NCBI GenBank assembly: GCA_963575745.1
Contig: CAUYUJ010016701.1
Span: forward strand, 198,519-262,518
Source: Prorocentrum cordatum
Lineage: Eukaryota > Sar > Dinophyceae > Prorocentrales > Prorocentraceae
Direction: 5' to 3'
DNA length: 64,000 nucleotides
Shown: one piece after another, positions 1-7,822 of the stretch
Layout: each line of letters begins with the position of its first letter
How positions within the stretch are numbered: position 1 is the first letter of the stretch
Notes under the pieces: generated by a model
Told to the model about the DNA's origin: nothing
Databases searched by the model: none
Seen by the model: only the letters and a program-made list of their open reading frames with translations
Program-made: the position numbers and the translations under genes

Positions 1-211
1 AGAGCGGGGCAGCTCCTGGAAGCAGAACGCCGGAGAGCGCGCACTGGTCGCCCCGAGAGGATTCCAGCGACGCGCGCGAGTCGTCACGGGCGCGAGCCAC
101 TCCTCCTCCTCGCCCTATCCCAAACAGAAATCAAAGCCGCTGACAACGACGCTTCGAAAATTTGGGACAGTGACGACTTTCCAGACTCTGAACACTCGTG
201 ACACTGAGCGC

Positions 212-540
212 GGTGGAGCTCCCTTTGGGGCCACGAAACGTGTGAGGGGCATGCCGAATTGGGGCCGTGGTGCCATGCGGACCCTGCCACTGGAGCCTTC
301 GGTGGAGCTGCCTTTGGGGCCACGAACCGTGTGAAGGGTGTGTCGAAATTGGGCGGTGGTGCCATGCGGACCCTGCCACTGGAGCCTTCGGTGGAGCTCC
401 CTCTGGGGCCACGAACCGTGTGAGGGTTGTGCCGAAATGGGGCGGTGGTGCCATGCGGGCCCTCCCACTGGGGCCTTCGGTGGAGATCCCTATGGGGCCA
501 CGAAACGTGCGAGGGGTGTGCCGAAATGGTGGACATGCGG
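212..540 (-). repeat. Satellite family A, ~89-bp tandem array (about 3.7 units)
   Basis: The start of the unit (gtggagct) recurs at about 213, 302, 391 and 480, giving a period of 89 bp. The same unit, on the opposite strand, forms the 90-bp array at 56712-58137. All frames stay mostly open, but the homogeneous repetition and long opposite-strand ORFs argue against coding. On the minus strand this array lies just beyond element 1, in the order leader, retroelement, pyrimidine tract, array. That order matches the intact TIR element at 56542-58292. Confidence 0.9.
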
Positions 541-730
541 AGAACAGAGGCACGACGCTGCTGATGGCGATGTTGATGACGCCGATGATGGCGATGGTGC
601 CCACGATGATGGCGATGATGCCCACGATAATGATGGTGATGACACCACAGGGAGAGCAGAGACAGGTGTGGGAGGAGGGAGGAGGGGGGGCGAGCGCGGG
701 AGGTGAGGTGAGGCGAGACGCGGGGCGCTG
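541..730. other. Low-complexity flank between satellite A and element 1
   Basis: Contains a (GATGAY)-like stretch at about 555-655, then GGA/GGC-rich DNA at 665-725. On the minus strand the segment next to the LTR reads cagcgccccgcgtctcg. This corresponds to gccccgcgttcccg after the leader of the TIR element near 56655, so it is the other half of the interrupted target. Confidence 0.6.
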
Positions 731-982
731 AGTCGAAAGTGAGCCTGGTAACTCACATAGGGCATATAGCCTGGCAAATAGCATCCATCGCTCTGCTGTG
801 AGGGTACAGTATGAGGGGTGGATGGGTAAGATAGGATAAGATCGATGTAATGATCTTTCCAGCACATAGCGAACACAAGCAGTGTCCGGGCAAATAGGGC
901 GCGCGTGCCTTGAGCCCAAGGCAGCGGCGCGCGAGCTATGCTCCCGATGCTATAACATCTCCCAAAGAGCTACCCTCAAAGT
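731..982 (-). repeat. 3' LTR of element 1
   Basis: Matches 16410-16661 except at three visible positions (c/a, g/t and g/a). The ends do not follow the canonical TG...CA: on the coding strand the LTR runs from ACTTTGAGGG to CTTTCGACT. Boundaries were chosen from the CGCTG duplication outside and from the PBS abutting the other LTR. They could shift by 1-2 bases because cg follows both right-hand ends. Confidence 0.9.
899..932 (-). promoter_or_regulatory. Strong hairpin inside the LTR
   Basis: TGCCTTG and CAAGGCA form a 7-bp stem around a 4-base loop. GCGCGC tracts on both sides extend the stem after a small bulge. The same structure occurs in the LTRs at 16410 and 36529. In the LTR at 20833 one base change (agccaaagg) breaks a pair. 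A role in transcript start, termination or RNA folding is inferred only. Confidence 0.6.
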
Positions 983-1353
983 CGGGAGGGGAGGAGACGG
1001 AGAGCATAGTCGCACGCGAAATTCGCGCGCACGACTGTTTGCAAACAAAATGAAAACAGTGCGTACAGACTGGCCAAACGCCAGACTGTAAGGCGAGTTT
1101 CCTCGCGAAGTATTTCACGCAAATACAGAACAGCCCCTTCAAATAATGAAGGGCTATCGGCCTAGTTAGAGGTAGGCCAAAATTAGGCCATACCTCACCA
1201 AGCAAATGTGTATTAAGGCAAAGAGCCTGAGTTGTATGAAGCCGGCTCGTTGCCAGGCGTGAAATATGAGGCTCGTTTCCGAGCAACTAGAGGGGCGCCT
1301 TTATAGTAGGCGCCCGTGCTGGCAAACTGGACCACGAGGGCAACAAGGACAGA
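983..1353. other. Element 1 sequence between 3' LTR and RT/RNase H ORF
   Basis: Non-coding 3' region of the element. On the coding strand the bases directly upstream of the 3' LTR are pyrimidine-rich (revcomp of ggaggggaggagacgg), which is the opposite of the usual polypurine tract. Perfect tetraloop hairpins lie at 1092-1106 and 1270-1284, and a damaged one at 1244-1258. Confidence 0.7.
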
Positions 1354-3630
1354 CTAAAATTGATTAGACTTAGGTTTGTCTCTGTCCTCGGGACCCCGAA
1401 AGGGAACAAATTGCTTCACGTCATACTTAAATGACTGAGTGCCTGACATCACTTCCAGAAGCAGTTCCCGATCGATGCTTCCCTTTGTATGCCCATCTGC
1501 GGTCATATCCCTAGTATCACACCATTGCACGTTATGTACTATACCTATATCCATAAGCTCACGTATCCAACTGATATGTCCAAGCAGAGTCCGTTCTGTG
1601 GGTATTTTGAGATCCCTGCTTGATAAAGATTTGTAGACGGACTCAGCGTCTATGGTCAGAGAGACTTTGATAGCAAGGCCTCCAACTTCACGCATATCTC
1701 GTAGTTGTCGTGGAGTCAAGGCCCCTGCCTTAAGCTCATGGAGAGTAATGAGCGTAGGGTAACACTCATCAAGGTTATGTGCGGCTGCAAGTGCCTCCGC
1801 AGCATAACTGGACCTCACCTGTAATCGGTGTGATTTGCATAGTCCGTCACAGAGGTGAACGACGGACTTGCCTTGAGGCGAGTTTCCTCGCCGTAGTACG
1901 TTGGCCCCGCGTATGCCGTAGCCCTTGGTCTCGTCATCCTCCTCCCCGGTAAGCTTCCGATATCCCGAATCGCTATGGATGTCGACTTCATTCGTCGGCT
2001 TCATCCGAGGGAAGGTGATACGTTTCGGACTGCTGATCAGCTTTCGCGTCACAGCATTCAAACGTCTGACTTGTAAATTGGTGGGCTCTTGAATTTTCTG
2101 AAGAGAGACCACATATACCATAAGCCAGATTTGAGTAAGAAGGGCATAGGCGAGGGCTCCTCGCAGGCTGACGAACATGTCGGTAATAAGTTTCGTGGCT
2201 TTGGCGTCGGCCGCCGCTCCTGTAAGTTCTGGATGTGTGATAGGACGTAGTTGTTTGATATACTCGTCCTGGTCCATGATCACATCTCCCTGATCATTCT
2301 TAGTGTAGCGGACGGCGCAGTTCGTATATGTGTGCTTGTTGAGCTTGCATTTGCCAAAAACCTTTTCGACACGTTGTACATAGTCGTCGATATTTTTCTC
2401 TAGACCTGTCATATTAATGTCATCGACATGTTTTGCAGTCAGAAGATCTTGGCTGAATTCAAATTCAGGATCGTAACTAGTCGGTGTAAGTCCTATAGCT
2501 CGTGTGGTCGTACGAAGTTTGAGAGAGAACGCTCTTGGGGCGTCCTTAGTACCCGTTCCTGGTTTGAGGCACCTAAGACAGTGTCGACTTTCGTCGTAGG
2601 ATGAGAAGCCGGGTAGGGTACGAAGTACCTGAGCGCTTCCTGGTGGAAGAGTAAAGCAGACCATGCGAGTTTCCTCGCCAGTGGCATGGGCAAGTTCCTC
2701 GTAGGTCAAACCTTTAAGGAACGCCTTGTCGATATCCATGGATGCTAAGATCCACTCTGGATGACATGCCGCTTCACTTGCCAAGAGTCGTTGAGACTGC
2801 CTTCGGGCGGTTCCCGAGAATGTTTCCACATCAAAGGCCTCAGTATCCATAAATCCACGAAGGACCAATCTGAGACGAATGGTTTTAACGTTCTCGGTGC
2901 CCATCTTTACGAACTTCCACTTGTATACATATCTGGATGTCATGATGTTGGAAGCTTTGGATAAGTCGTACATCTCAAAGCATCGGTTATCAATCCAGAT
3001 CTTGAGCTCAGTATATAAGGCTTCGCTAACCTCCTTTGGATGTGCTGCTATGTCGGCTTTGGTCAGTAGGTCGTCTTCTTTGACAACCACAGCACGTTTA
3101 GCGGCATTGGATACATATACTCTCATCGTTGCGACCATATCGGTATCGAGCTGCGCAAGTTGGGTCTGATCCAACACTATTTTTGACACTTCTGATGTAA
3201 AGCATAGTTCAACGTAAGGACCGTATTCATCACTGTCTAGGGAATAGCTCTCGTCGTTTGTGTTCGAACAAAGAGATACTAGACAAGACTCACATGATTT
3301 AGGCTCGTCTCCGAGCATATCTGATGATGTGATATCATCTTCGTCCGCAAATGCTGAAACCAAAACGCATTGGTTAGGCAGCATAGTTGTTGGGACGCAA
3401 AAGAGATAATCATCTGTAATCGTCGTAGGATGAAGGTCCATACGTAGTTCGTCGTACCACTCTTCCAGCATCATGGCTTCGATATTGTGTTCCTCATTTT
3501 CCTCATAGATTGTCGACAGACGGCCTTCGCTAGGCGATGAAGCATCTGGTGTGTCTGGAGAAGGCCTGTTTCCAGGCGACTCGTGTTCTCCAGACGTGTT
3601 GCTTGGATGCTGATATTTAGACCAGGTCAT
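1354..3630 (-). CDS. Copia reverse transcriptase and RNase H (758 aa)
   Basis: Copia-type reverse transcriptase (RVT_2) followed by RNase H. It copies the element RNA into DNA in a cytoplasmic particle. The first catalytic Asp lies in MDIDKAF near residue 297. The active-site box is HVDD at residues 401-404, where most copia elements have YVDD. RNase H acidic residues are seen in HSDSGY (about 552), YAAEAL, TIDAES and DTRDMTADGHTKG. The start used is only the first Met after a 1-bp insertion (tttagacc near 3620; element 2 has tttgacc). In element 2 this frame continues directly from the integrase, so this ORF is the C-terminal part of Pol and not a separate gene. It overlaps the integrase ORF by 14 bases. 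Tetraloop hairpins within it are at 1877, 2665, 3302 and 3563. Confidence 0.93.
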   Translation of the reverse strand: MTWSKYQHPSNTSGEHESPGNRPSPDTPDASSPSEGRLSTIYEENEEHNIEAMMLEEWYDELRMDLHPTTITDDYLFCVPTTMLPNQCVLVSAFADEDDITSSDMLGDEPKSCESCLVSLCSNTNDESYSLDSDEYGPYVELCFTSEVSKIVLDQTQLAQLDTDMVATMRVYVSNAAKRAVVVKEDDLLTKADIAAHPKEVSEALYTELKIWIDNRCFEMYDLSKASNIMTSRYVYKWKFVKMGTENVKTIRLRLVLRGFMDTEAFDVETFSGTARRQSQRLLASEAACHPEWILASMDIDKAFLKGLTYEELAHATGEETRMVCFTLPPGSAQVLRTLPGFSSYDESRHCLRCLKPGTGTKDAPRAFSLKLRTTTRAIGLTPTSYDPEFEFSQDLLTAKHVDDINMTGLEKNIDDYVQRVEKVFGKCKLNKHTYTNCAVRYTKNDQGDVIMDQDEYIKQLRPITHPELTGAAADAKATKLITDMFVSLRGALAYALLTQIWLMVYVVSLQKIQEPTNLQVRRLNAVTRKLISSPKRITFPRMKPTNEVDIHSDSGYRKLTGEEDDETKGYGIRGANVLRRGNSPQGKSVVHLCDGLCKSHRLQVRSSYAAEALAAAHNLDECYPTLITLHELKAGALTPRQLRDMREVGGLAIKVSLTIDAESVYKSLSSRDLKIPTERTLLGHISWIRELMDIGIVHNVQWCDTRDMTADGHTKGSIDRELLLEVMSGTQSFKYDVKQFVPFRGPEDRDKPKSNQF

Positions 3631-6600
3631 CGTGAAATCCTAAGGAAGGGACACGTGAAGTCAAGCATTGAATAAGTCTGGAGTGAGTGCTACCAGTAAT
3701 CTGAGAGATGTTTAGGCCGGTGCCCACACATTCGTAGTAGTGGAACGCCGGGCTAATGTCATTGTCATAGTGGATCAGCGTAGACCCGGTGGCGTACTTT
3801 ACTGCAGGTAGGCTTGACACACTCTTAGCCAATCGAACTGCTACTACATGTTCCACTCTGAAGTAATTTCGTACGAGATACTGTAGTGCTAGGTGTACGC
3901 GCGGGTGAAACTTGCTATCGTCTGACAGGTTAAGGTTTCCCTTGTAGTCGGGAATATACCCGAAAACTTTGGCAGGTTTCCCTGCACTGAGATGTGCCAC
4001 ATAGGCAAGGACGGTTTGCATGGCCATGTTATCCATGCCAAGTTCCCGTGTGAGGAGACATTCGATGTATAGTGTGTGACGAGCATCAGGATACATCACA
4101 ATTACCTCACGAGATCCTGCCTTGACAACGATATGTCCTCTTTCAGGCACATTTCGGATCACCGGGAATGGGCCATTCCAGCCTCCATGGTCGTCCTTGG
4201 TGGCAGTAGGTCGGTGATAGTCGACCAAATCACCTGATGAGTAAAGGCGAGCACCATCAGGAGTCGTCTTGGCCCTAAGAGCCCGATTTGTCTTGGCTAC
4301 AGCAGTAGCCTGAGTTATAGCTTCTAGGCTGACTTCCCTTACACGACGTTCTCGTTCGTGTCCTGAAGTCTCGGGTCCCTTGGGAAAGTCAAGGGTATCG
4401 AGATCAGGAAGGAAGGAGGGCTGACGTCCTGTGTGTGCCTGATATGGCGATACTCCGTTATAAAACGCGAACGCATTAGTAACGAAGATGCCTTCCGCCA
4501 AGACTCTAGTGAATACAACAGGGATGTTGTGTCTGTTCAGTTCTTCCTCAATCATATGGAGGACACCTCTGAGGATGCCGTTTCGTGACTCAATTGAAGT
4601 CGCGTGTTGGCCCGGTGCTCGGATACGAAGTTCCGTGCCCTTATTGGCCATCATGCTTTTAGCGGCATCATTATTCAGGGCGCCTTCTCCATCTGAGTAT
4701 AAAACTTTGAAGGGTCCGTGATAGGCAATCCAGCAGTAGTGGTAGGCGTCGATGATAGTGTCGCGTTCTCTGTCGGAAATTTCAAGGCCTGCTGCCAGGC
4801 GAATACAACGATCCATAATATGAAATATGGTCCGTTTCTTGTAAAACATGAGGTCCATTTCCCCTTCATCGAGCCAGCTGCCAGGGAGGCTTACTGATGG
4901 TAGTGTTGAGTTTCCTGGACGTTCCCATGCTCTGCATTCCCGACAGGTATCGCAGACTTCCTTGATCATATTTAGTCGAACGTTATCAAGCCCTACCTTT
5001 TCGAGGATTAGCCTCATTTTTGGCTCCTTCGCATGATGCCATCGCAGATGCAGTTTTCGGAGTTCCTTTTTCACAACATGGGGTTCGTGACTACGGAGAC
5101 TCTGTAGACTGTGTTGGATGTCAAATCTCGTCCAGTCGGGTAGTCGTGGAGCCCCAGAGCCGGTGGAGGCAAGAGGGTTCCTTGTAGCTCTACGTAGTTG
5201 ATCCCCTGTGTTGACTGCGTCTGGAGGTGGTGGTACGCCTTGTAGACGTCCGCGGCGGGCCGCTACCTGTGGCGTATCGCTAGAAGACGCAGAAGGCGTG
5301 TTTCCACGCTCGGGGGCGTCTCGTAGCAGGTCGTAGCTGCTGGTACCAGATGTCGGATCGACGTTACCGAAGGAACGTGGTCGTGGTGGCCTGGCGTGTG
5401 CGCCTTGGCGGCCACCTGAAGCTGAAGCTTGGCCCTCACCAGGTTTAGGTAGGGGTTTCCACCAAGCTGGCACGGTTTTGCCTTCGGGGTCGTGGTCGTC
5501 TGGTAGTTTAAATGGTTCAGCAAAACGACATTTACCAGGTTCGGTATCAAGGTGATTCTTAACACCCTTGCTTCTCGTAAGATCCCTCTGACATGCTGGA
5601 CATGGCCAGTATACAGAGATAGAGTCATGATATTTGCACTGCGTAGGGTCTCTGTTATGGCTAGGACTGTCCTTTCGGACGTTGTCGATGCATGCCGGGC
5701 ACGTAGCCACCTTTGGGATGATACGATCACCGATGCGTCTCATACCTTCACCTGGTTCAGCTTGCTCAGGAAGGTCGGCAGGATAAGCATGTGCAGTATT
5801 TATAGGCGCGTTTCCGCGCGTGGTGTCAATGGCTTTCGCCAAGTAGACGGCTTCCACGAAGGCAGACTGCAGTCGTCGAGTGTATTTTTGTGCCAGTGAA
5901 AGCTCGGTGTTGCACGGTTGTGCGTGCACATGCTGACCGTTGCACTTGAGTCGCTCAAAGGGTTTAAGAATTGTCTTGTCGTTGCTGGTGATATTTGTCG
6001 GCTTCTTAATATAGTCACCAGTCGTATCTTTAAGTCCAGTAGCGCATTGATCAATGCGCACGGTCGTGATGTGTGGTCGGTTGGCAAGCTTCGTCCATGG
6101 AGAGATATCGTCCACCCATGTTCCTGTCGGTTGTTCGCGTATAAACCACCTCTGAGCATCATCTTGGGTAACAGCAATTTTACCACAATAGATTATGTGT
6201 GGTAAGTCTTCTCTGTGGTGCTGTTCCCAAGTGTTATAGTTGACTTTGTAGTTATAGTAAGATGGTGGTCCTGTGGTGCGGCAGCTGGGTTGCAGTATGG
6301 CAACTCGTACGTAGCATATCTTAAAGTAATGATCTATAACCTGCTGCACCGAGGGGTCTCCCAGGTCGACATATGTAGTCTTGTCCAAGTTGCCGCCTGA
6401 GGAAAGTCCCCTTGAGAAGGCAAGTTCTGAGATGCCACCCTCACCACCACAAAGCTCCAACATATCCACGCAATTGTTATGGCCGTAGCATAGTGTAGCA
6501 ACTATGCTGTATATGTTAGCGTGTGTGTCGGGCATAGATGTGGGAAGGGTAAGGAACAGGTCATCGTCCTCGTCGGAGCTTATCAGCTCAACAGGGACGT

Positions 6601-7048
6601 CAGTACTCCAGGTTGCCATAAGATCCTGTCCGAGTCCTGACAAGTCATCGCCGCAATCGTCATTTCCGTCTTCGACGTGCTTTTTAATGCGGCGAGGCTT
6701 GATGCCTGCTTCCTTTTCGGCTTTGAGCCTTTCCTTCTGCTTTATACGCGATTCAGTGGGTAAAGCTTGCTCGTTTTGTTCGTCGGTCTGTGTACTCATT
6801 GTCGTGGTGGAATGGGTACATGCGTCAATCGCCAGAGTCGGGAGGGGGAGAGAACAGTCATCTATGATGACGCGTCTATGTTTCTGTGGTGATTGAGTAG
6901 GCTCGTTTCCGAGCAAGACCGGTTCCTCGGGTTGCCAGTACAACCGAGTACTGATGTTGGCAACCCCTGCAGGTAATGGTGCATGCCAATCATACCCTGT
7001 TGGTTGATCGGTAACTGAGATATCTTGAATAACCGCGTTGGTGACCAT
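3617..7048 (-). CDS. Copia Pol: methyltransferase-like domain, zinc motif, integrase (1143 aa)
   Basis: The N-terminal ~195 residues are acidic and low complexity. Residues ~196-330 contain LELCGGEGG and PSCRTTG, which resemble motifs I and IV of a Rossmann-type (cytosine-C5-like) methyltransferase. The domain looks short and I cannot show that it is active. Cysteine pairs CPAC...CPAC follow, a possible zinc ribbon. Integrase follows: an HH-CC segment (LHLRWHHAKEP ... CDTCREC), then catalytic Asp732 (GEMDLMF), Asp786 (YSDGEGA) and Glu820 (IESRNG), with spacing normal for copia. The upstream in-frame part was lost through a 34-bp deletion near 7044; element 2 retains that DNA. The frame is also cut from RT by the insertion near 3620. 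Confidence 0.92.
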   Translation of the reverse strand: MVTNAVIQDISVTDQPTGYDWHAPLPAGVANISTRLYWQPEEPVLLGNEPTQSPQKHRRVIIDDCSLPLPTLAIDACTHSTTTMSTQTDEQNEQALPTESRIKQKERLKAEKEAGIKPRRIKKHVEDGNDDCGDDLSGLGQDLMATWSTDVPVELISSDEDDDLFLTLPTSMPDTHANIYSIVATLCYGHNNCVDMLELCGGEGGISELAFSRGLSSGGNLDKTTYVDLGDPSVQQVIDHYFKICYVRVAILQPSCRTTGPPSYYNYKVNYNTWEQHHREDLPHIIYCGKIAVTQDDAQRWFIREQPTGTWVDDISPWTKLANRPHITTVRIDQCATGLKDTTGDYIKKPTNITSNDKTILKPFERLKCNGQHVHAQPCNTELSLAQKYTRRLQSAFVEAVYLAKAIDTTRGNAPINTAHAYPADLPEQAEPGEGMRRIGDRIIPKVATCPACIDNVRKDSPSHNRDPTQCKYHDSISVYWPCPACQRDLTRSKGVKNHLDTEPGKCRFAEPFKLPDDHDPEGKTVPAWWKPLPKPGEGQASASGGRQGAHARPPRPRSFGNVDPTSGTSSYDLLRDAPERGNTPSASSSDTPQVAARRGRLQGVPPPPDAVNTGDQLRRATRNPLASTGSGAPRLPDWTRFDIQHSLQSLRSHEPHVVKKELRKLHLRWHHAKEPKMRLILEKVGLDNVRLNMIKEVCDTCRECRAWERPGNSTLPSVSLPGSWLDEGEMDLMFYKKRTIFHIMDRCIRLAAGLEISDRERDTIIDAYHYCWIAYHGPFKVLYSDGEGALNNDAAKSMMANKGTELRIRAPGQHATSIESRNGILRGVLHMIEEELNRHNIPVVFTRVLAEGIFVTNAFAFYNGVSPYQAHTGRQPSFLPDLDTLDFPKGPETSGHERERRVREVSLEAITQATAVAKTNRALRAKTTPDGARLYSSGDLVDYHRPTATKDDHGGWNGPFPVIRNVPERGHIVVKAGSREVIVMYPDARHTLYIECLLTRELGMDNMAMQTVLAYVAHLSAGKPAKVFGYIPDYKGNLNLSDDSKFHPRVHLALQYLVRNYFRVEHVVAVRLAKSVSSLPAVKYATGSTLIHYDNDISPAFHYYECVGTGLNISQITGSTHSRLIQCLTSRVPSLGFHDDLV

Positions 7049-7329
7049 TTTGGTCCTCCCTTATGAGTCGTCACGTAATGACGGGTATTATGGTCTGTAC
7101 GTGTATACGTATTTAAGTATACGGGCACGTTTCCGTGCGTGGTGGTACTCCCCAGGATTTTGTCGTTTAAGTAGCGGATGAGTGTAGTACGTGTCTGAGC
7201 CCGCCATTCAGCATGTCGTACCGTATGGCCGTACCAGTCCAACACATGTTGTGGTATGGCCTGCTTACAGGTACATGTCCACAGCTTCGAGCTAATCGGT
7301 ATCGACGATGCTACCTGCATATGTACCAC
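6862..7329 (-). pseudogene. N-terminal part of Pol, out of frame after 34-bp deletion
   Basis: Residues 1-94 or so (down to about 7047) match the N-terminus of the 342-aa Pol ORF of element 2, starting MVHMQVASS. After the deletion the frame runs into shadow sequence. It overlaps the end of the 163-aa ORF by 38 bases in another frame. In the intact ancestor Pol would have been reached either from this internal Met or by a +1 shift from the upstream ORF. No domain is recognised in this N-terminal stretch. Confidence 0.75.
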
Positions 7330-7783
7330 TTGGTGTATTGTCTTGCATATTGAACCGAATACCGAAATGACACAAACACATCCGTATTACTGACAACTTT
7401 AGATCTTCCAGAGTATCACGTACTGGAGATAACTTCCAAACATATCCTGGGGGACCGAATATGATGATTTTCATGCGGAGTTTCTTGGCTTTTATCAACA
7501 GGTTCTGGATACGTGACCAGTGTGGGGCCACTCTCTTTCCTGGAGTTCGTATATACCAGTCACCCGGAGTACTGATCCATATGAGAGTGTAATCTCCACT
7601 GATCACCGCACCTAGATAGTTTGTGCCCACGCTTGTCATAAGTTCGTTGTGGGAAATACGGTCACAAATATAACCTCGTGTGCGGAGGTCGGCACATGCC
7701 TCCCTCGTATCTTCAATGACAAAAGCCCTCTTACTAAGGCAGGTTGCCCCGCTGTCCTTGTTACCCCCCGGCTTTTCAGCCAT
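7292..7783 (-). CDS. 163-aa ORF between Gag and Pol, in frame after a single UGA
   Basis: Unrecognised protein with hydrophobic strand-like segments (YTLIWIST, MKIIIFGPP). It lies in the same frame as the 2910-aa ORF, separated by one TGA at 7823-7825 and 13 open codons. Element 2 has the same arrangement (TGA at 27944-27946). It may therefore be made as a readthrough extension of the Gag-type protein, or from its own Met. Element 2 has a 2-bp deletion in this ORF, so only element 1 keeps it whole. A function cannot be assigned. Confidence 0.7.
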   Translation of the reverse strand: MAEKPGGNKDSGATCLSKRAFVIEDTREACADLRTRGYICDRISHNELMTSVGTNYLGAVISGDYTLIWISTPGDWYIRTPGKRVAPHWSRIQNLLIKAKKLRMKIIIFGPPGYVWKLSPVRDTLEDLKLSVIRMCLCHFGIRFNMQDNTPSGTYAGSIVDTD

Positions 7784-7822
7784 CAGGCAAGACGACGAGG
7801 GGGCGACGTCGCCCTGCCATCT

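Noticed and set aside
909-927. DinoSL-like CCGCTGCCTTGGGCTCAAG on the coding strand of the LTR
   Set aside because: It resembles the leader only with gaps, and the sequence is explained by the inverted repeat that forms the LTR hairpin.
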